Source: Theristus sp. LFF4_11
Taxonomy: Eukaryota; Nematoda; Chromadorea; Monhysterida; Xyalidae
Assembly (NCBI GenBank): GCA_030248135.1
Contig: JASANC010000363.1
Location: 40,856-104,855 of the forward strand
DNA: 64,000 bases
Direction: 5' to 3'
Position 1 is the stretch's first letter. Each line of letters opens with the position of its first letter. Under the pieces are notes generated by a model. The model searched no databases and had not been told where the DNA came from. It saw nothing but the letters and a program-made list of their open reading frames with translations. Below, piece by piece: positions 59,501-64,000 of the stretch. The position numbers and the translations under genes are program-made.

Positions 59501-62500
59501 ATCTTCCCATTATGAAACATTAGCTATTCTGCTATATATATGGAATATCATGCGGATGCGCGCGCGAGCGAAGCGAGCGGACAGCGCATCACGCATTATA
59601 TGGCTGAATATGGACCTGCGTGCGTTTTCAAAATTTAATAATCTCGCCTGGTATTTGAACACTGGCAGTCAATAAACATTTTAAATATAAAAAGTTAAGC
59701 GAATACGTTTGCTACCTGTCTGTTTTTACTGCTTCCAATTTGATTCCTAAACTTGAACCTGAGGTTGCTGAACATAATCCTAAGCCTGAGCCTGACTTGC
59801 ATGCACGACCCTAAACTTAAGCCAAGCCTATTTATAAGAAGAAAAGAGCGTGCCATTTCATGAATTGTAGAAATATGGCCATGCAATGCTTTATGCGCAT
59901 AATTTCTTTTGAACAAATAGAATTTCAACGGAAAGATACTGTCATTGTTCGTACCTTTTCCAAAAACGTCCAGATTTTTGGTTTTGCCGGATTGTATTGC
60001 GCTAGAATGGTGTGCACGTTACTCAGAACCTGCAATAAAATCTACATAATTTTGTGCGCTGTAAAATCTCTTTTCTTGAAATTTTTGCTTGTCAAAAACA
60101 ACTACGAACAGTCACCGGGACCTATTATTAGTTGTTGAACTCCACTAAAACAAAATTATACAAATTTTGAAACATTAGTAGCACCTAGTTTTCATAGAAC
60201 CATTCAGTCAACAAATCACTCCTCAAACTACTGAAATTTCCAATTTCGCAAATGAGCTACAATGTATGTACCTGTTTCCCGTCATACAGACACACCCTGG
60301 CGTGATGTGCCGTCACGTGGAGGCTAGTGTTCGCCAGGTGGCTGGTGATTGTGTCAGTTGGCATGTTTTCGCAGCGTAGCAAACGCAGACATTTGCTCAC
60401 GCGTATGCGCCGTTTCAGCAGCTGAAATTTCGCTCAGAACTGACAAAATGAGGGTTTTGAAAAAATGCCCTTACTGAAGGCGCATTCATGAAATAGTATT
60501 AAGCGACCCATAGTAGTGCGACACTTCAAAAACGCACTCACTAAACATTATTAGCGTTAGCATTCTTGATACTAATAATGCTACAACGCAGTGACTATAT
60601 GTTTTGCATTCATGAAAAAAACAGTTTCGAAGCAAGCAATACTGCGGTTTCTTCTGAAGTTTATAAATGCATCTTATGTTTAAAAACTTGTATATAAAAA
60701 GCGCACTACCAAATTTTAGTGATTCTTCTGAGTTAACCGAAATATACTCGCGACTTCCAATGCGATTCAAAACTACGTCAGCAATTTTGCAACAATGACG
60801 GTGGTACGAAAATAGCCCGAAAAATAATGGCATGAGACAGTGTATGATGTATGATGACCGTGGTTTTCGACCAGCACGGCATCCTTTTGGAGTGGCGAAA
60901 CCGAACCTAGCTTAGTAGTAGCTCAGTTGTGCTACAGTATGGGCTTTGTTGTTGTTGTTGTTGTTGTGATTTTTAGGCGATGTTTTTAGCCAGGGCTAAC
61001 CCAGAGAAGCGCACAGAACGCCATTGAGTAGGGCGCCCATCGAGTTTTCTCTGTCATTAAGTGCCTATACACCCCTCGGTGGGGCTCGATCCCCTGAGCA
61101 CACAGACTGTAGTCCAACGCACTACCACCAGGCCACGAAGGTGACGAATATTTATTTCAGGGTACACGATGCTCCGAAAAACGTGCAGTTTCACTACGCA
61201 GTGGCAGTGTAAAGCAAAGGACGAAAAAATGTGTCATGTTTAACGATCCATACCGTAACCGTACACACCATTGAGCCACTGAATGGAATGATGATGAAGA
61301 AACACCACAGTTCGAGTTTTCAACGTTAACTCATTCACCAATGTCTGCTCTCCAGCGTAATGTGAGGAAATGGTGTGTTGTTGTCGCTTGAATTTGTTCA
61401 GTTTAGGCGCCCCGTGGTGTGGCCATTATTGGCAATGCTTTCATAAAACTGGCTCCGTACCACACTGATTGGCCATTTACCTTGTTGTTCGTTCGGTCAA
61501 TCAACTTTTCCAGATTCAAATTTAACCAATCACCAGCCAGCTCACCTTATTCAGTTCATCGTTCCAGTAAATGTCGTGAAAGCCCAAATTCGACTCGCTT
61601 AATCGCGGGGTAAAGTGGCATTTTAGACCAACATGACTGTCCGAACGAAGTAATTGGGCCAAATGTGACGATTTCAGTGGACCACCGCTTTTTGGTCTTG
61701 GAGAGGCTAATTTCGGTGTTGGCTGTTGTTGTGGTCCTTGTTGTTTTTGCTCCTTTGATGATGCGTCCTGAAAGAAATTTTGTTTCTGAAAAAATTTTGA
61801 AACATTTACAAGCACCAGTTCGTCAAAAAATGAATAAAAACTGTTTACACTTGATTGACTGAGCCACCAGCTATTATCAGCCTACAATGTTCAACCTTTC
61901 CATTGCACCGTACCTCTTTCTTTGACCTCGGCTGCGGTTCGGGCGGTTTCTTCGGAGGCACCGACTTTCTTGCATCACTGCTCGCGGCTGATGTTTCAGG
62001 CGCATCGGGAGCCTTCACAGCAGGCGGTTCTGCGGGTGCAGACTCCGTGGGAGGCTTTGGCGGTGGTTCGTTGGTTTCGTCGGCTGATGTTTCAGGCTGC
62101 GTTTCAATTGGCTCCACAATTTCGTCGTAGTTTGATGGTGGCTGTAATTTTTTGGAAAAATATTGAATACGGTCAAATTTTTTTTTAAATGTGAAAAAGA
62201 CTGCGTTTTGTGCGCGTTCTATTGAGAGTTCGTGTGTACAGTGTGTTTCTCAAAACCTATCAGATTTTTTTTTCGGGAAAGTGCATTGGAAATTTTAAGT
62301 GAACGGAACGGAGATCACGGGTTTGGTTGGAATCGAAAACTCCAATTGTGGCTTGTCTTTCCCACCCGAGTCCGTTTTGTCTTCTTTTGTGGGCTGGGCA
62401 CTGTGTTCTAATAAAAAATGTGAAAGGCTTAAAAAGCATGAAATGTAATAAGTCTTTTTACTATTTTTTTAAACAAACCGACTGCAATGTGAGCAAACCT

Positions 62501-63617
62501 GCAGCGCGGTCATGGGCACAAATCCAACGTGCCCCTCGGCATTTCGCGCTTTCCACCAACCGTCCGTTCTGAACAAAAAACAAACGAATCACAAAAATAA
62601 TAACAGCACGATAATCAGACAAATTTCCAAAAATGAAGATTCCCAGATGAAAATGCGACACACCTCGTCTCAATGATTCGTAGCAGTTCGTTCTTCTTAA
62701 CCGTAAGATCCCCCTCATTTTCGCCGTGGAACTCGTGTTTCGCCTCAAACAACGGCTGCGTGTCGTTTTGTGCAAACTCGTTTTTTAAAACATCAGCCGC
62801 TGGTGTTTTCGGTTTCTCCATTTTTCCGCTTTCGCTGATTGGCTGCTGTGGCTCGCTGGGTCTGAAAGAAAGTGAAATGGGAGCACCGAATTTGAAAATA
62901 ACAACCTTTGTTTTTGACGAGCTGCGAGTTGATGAGATGGCCAGTTTACACAGATCCTTTTTCCTATTCGTTTCTGTCGATTATATTTACCATTTTTTTG
63001 CCTTTGTCACTTAACTAAGAACAACTGCACATTGAAATGACAAATTTACACACATACAATACATTGTACGTATGCTTTTTCTGTTTGATACTGCCAATTC
63101 TACTTTACTTATTTTACTTATTTCAATTTTTGCGGCTGTGTGAATTGCACATCACTTGTTTTCTGACCTCTTTTATGAGATCTACGAAACATTAGTTGGG
63201 TTGAAGAATATCTTGAATGCCAAATTTCAGAATAAACCTTTTGGTAAGCCTGAGGTAAGGCCAAAACAAAAAGCCTTTTGCACGAAGACGTGTCGAAAAA
63301 TTAGCAATGCCCTAAAAAATGTTTTTGCGATGTTCATTCACCTTGCGTACCATTCACTAAAATTGTAAAGTACAGTGTCACTTTACTCTTTGGAATACCT
63401 GGATGATTTGAAAAAACGAATCTATTCACCACCCAAAAAAGAAAAAGGTAACACAAAGTTTTCAGAACACTTCCATAAAAGCCACCCAAAAATTTGCGTT
63501 TGCCACCTTGGCTCGTCAGGCACCGGTTCAGGCGGTTCGTTTTCCAGGTTTTCTGGTGGTACATCTTTTTCGTGCCCCATTTCTCTGCCGCTCTCATCAG
63601 CTGAGGATGTTGGTCGA
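56589..63617 (-). CDS. NPHP1: Nephrocystin-1 (ciliary transition zone protein), 5' end beyond window, 14 exons seen
   Basis: Exons: 63617-63507, 62861-62664, 62568-62499, 62141-61914, 61767-61546, 60421-60272, 60029-59955, 59057-58947, 58756-58626, 58223-58071, 57934-57864, 57372-57212, 57011-56892, 56750-56589; all in phase, 654 residues visible. An acidic linker precedes an SH3 domain at ~74-125 of the visible part ([35 protein letters not shown]). After a Pro/Glu-rich spacer come blocks typical of nephrocystin-1: [90 protein letters not shown] and [20 protein letters not shown]. Only the N-terminal coiled coil is missing. NPHP1 acts with NPHP4 at the base of cilia, in nematodes those of sensory neurons. 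A possible extra 90-nt exon at 62316-62405 keeps phase but its best-looking frame does not, so it is omitted. Confidence 0.93.
57554..57712. repeat. MITE, TAAAGCGCCATTCATG family, in NPHP1 intron
   Basis: TAAAGCGCCATTCATGGAGG on the left and TGCATGAATGGGCGCTTTA on the right are inverted ends, around a CpG-rich interior. The ends match those of the TTCATGAA family (GCATTCATGAA ... CGCTTTA). Confidence 0.75.
58335..58410. repeat. TTCATGAA-family MITE in NPHP1 intron
   Basis: CATGAAGCAGTATTTAGTGA and ACGCGCAGCTGTG match other copies; the right end is TTTCATGAATGTCGCTTT. The right arm is shortened. Confidence 0.7.
60952..61146 (-). mobile_element. tRNA-derived SINE, copy D (full length)
   Basis: On the minus strand it starts GTCACCTTCGTGGCCTGGTG, has B box GGGGATCGAGCCCC, body GAAAACTCGATGGGCGCCCT and TCTGGGTTAGCCCTGGCTAA, and ends in (CAA)7 or so. 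It shares its first ~18 bases with copy B, which fixes the element's 5' end near GTCACC(C/T)TCGTGG. It lies in an NPHP1 intron in the same orientation as the gene. Confidence 0.9.
61325..61440. repeat. Dispersed repeat related to 22590-22695
   Basis: CCAATGTCTGCTCTCCAGCG and TTTAGGCGCCCC match the copy at 22595-22660. It lies in an NPHP1 intron. Confidence 0.65.
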
Positions 63618-64000
63618 CTGAAATTTACAGAAAAAAACATTTTTTTAAATTTTTTTTTGTGAAAAGATTGTGTTGCATTTTATGAAATCGGTGTAAATAC
63701 GTGAATTTATGAAGCACGATTATTATAAAAAAATTGTACACCATTGGTTTAGAAACCGTTTTTACACCGGTCTAAAGCCGCTTTACCCGAACCCGACCGA
63801 ATTTGCGCGGCCACAAAAGCATCGTTTCAGATATTCCTTAAAAGTAAAACATATCGCCATACTTTTTACAGTGTGTTAACAAAACACACGGATGTGTCAC
63901 ACTCTTTAGCTGAGGATAGAACGAAAAACTGACGTGCGCGCATATACAGTGACATACAAACCAACACAAGCACATGACCAATAATGTTTCAGATGATTGT
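63618..64000. other. NPHP1 intron at the right edge
   Basis: The visible NPHP1 frame enters the 63617 exon in phase 2 through TTTCAG, so this sequence is intronic. The exon or exons encoding the coiled-coil N-terminus must lie beyond position 64000. Nothing else is seen. Confidence 0.6.

Noticed and set aside
62316..62405. Extra NPHP1 exon between the SH3 exon and the Pro/Glu-rich exon
   Set aside because: A 90-nt exon would keep phase, but the frame it imposes is Lys/Arg-rich and unlike the linker, while the attract-looking acidic frame is out of phase. Direct joining of the flanking exons is phase-consistent.

Overview
The window is eukaryotic, almost certainly nematode, nuclear DNA. Genes are split by many short to kilobase-sized GT-AG introns, no long single-exon ORF looks like a gene, and one gene belongs to the nematode-specific MLT-10 (moulting cycle) family. 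I rebuilt gene models by eye from reading frames, splice sites and phase bookkeeping; in each model given as complete, the phase is consistent across all exon joins.

Layout. 1-860 (+): last exon of a gene that starts left of the window. 4363-5443 (+): two-exon gene for a basic nuclear-looking protein, perhaps IER-like. 5444-20094: about 14.6 kb with no convincing gene, containing a decaying ~170-bp tandem array (7.3-9.9 kb). From 20.1 kb to the right edge every gene is on the minus strand: a secreted Cys-rich, Thr/Pro-rich protein (24350-20095); ribosomal protein uL14/RPL23 (28069-26222); mitochondrial Fe-S assembly protein ISCA1 (29957-28870); an unrecognised 661-residue coiled-coil, poly-Q protein (39197-31051); the TFIIA alpha/beta precursor (45149-41362); an MLT-10-like secreted protein (53211-47513); and nephrocystin-1/NPHP1 (63617-56589), whose N-terminus lies beyond the right edge.

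The genes are functionally unrelated: translation, Fe-S biogenesis, basal transcription, cuticle/moulting and ciliary transition zone. ISCA1 and RPL23 are head-to-tail about 800 bp apart.

Introns and intergenic DNA are full of small non-autonomous transposons: a tRNA-derived SINE family (four copies), a palindromic 203-bp Tc1/mariner MITE, a 1.09-kb mariner-like element with a transposase remnant, a ~1-kb hAT-like element with an 8-bp target duplication, a foldback-like element with minisatellite arms, and several MITE families. The most striking global signal is the dispersed motif CCAATCAGC, identical to the NF-Y (CCAAT-box) consensus. It occurs roughly thirty times where fewer than one copy is expected, in repeats, in introns and in all three reading frames inside exons. 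I found no clearly new enzymatic or defence system.
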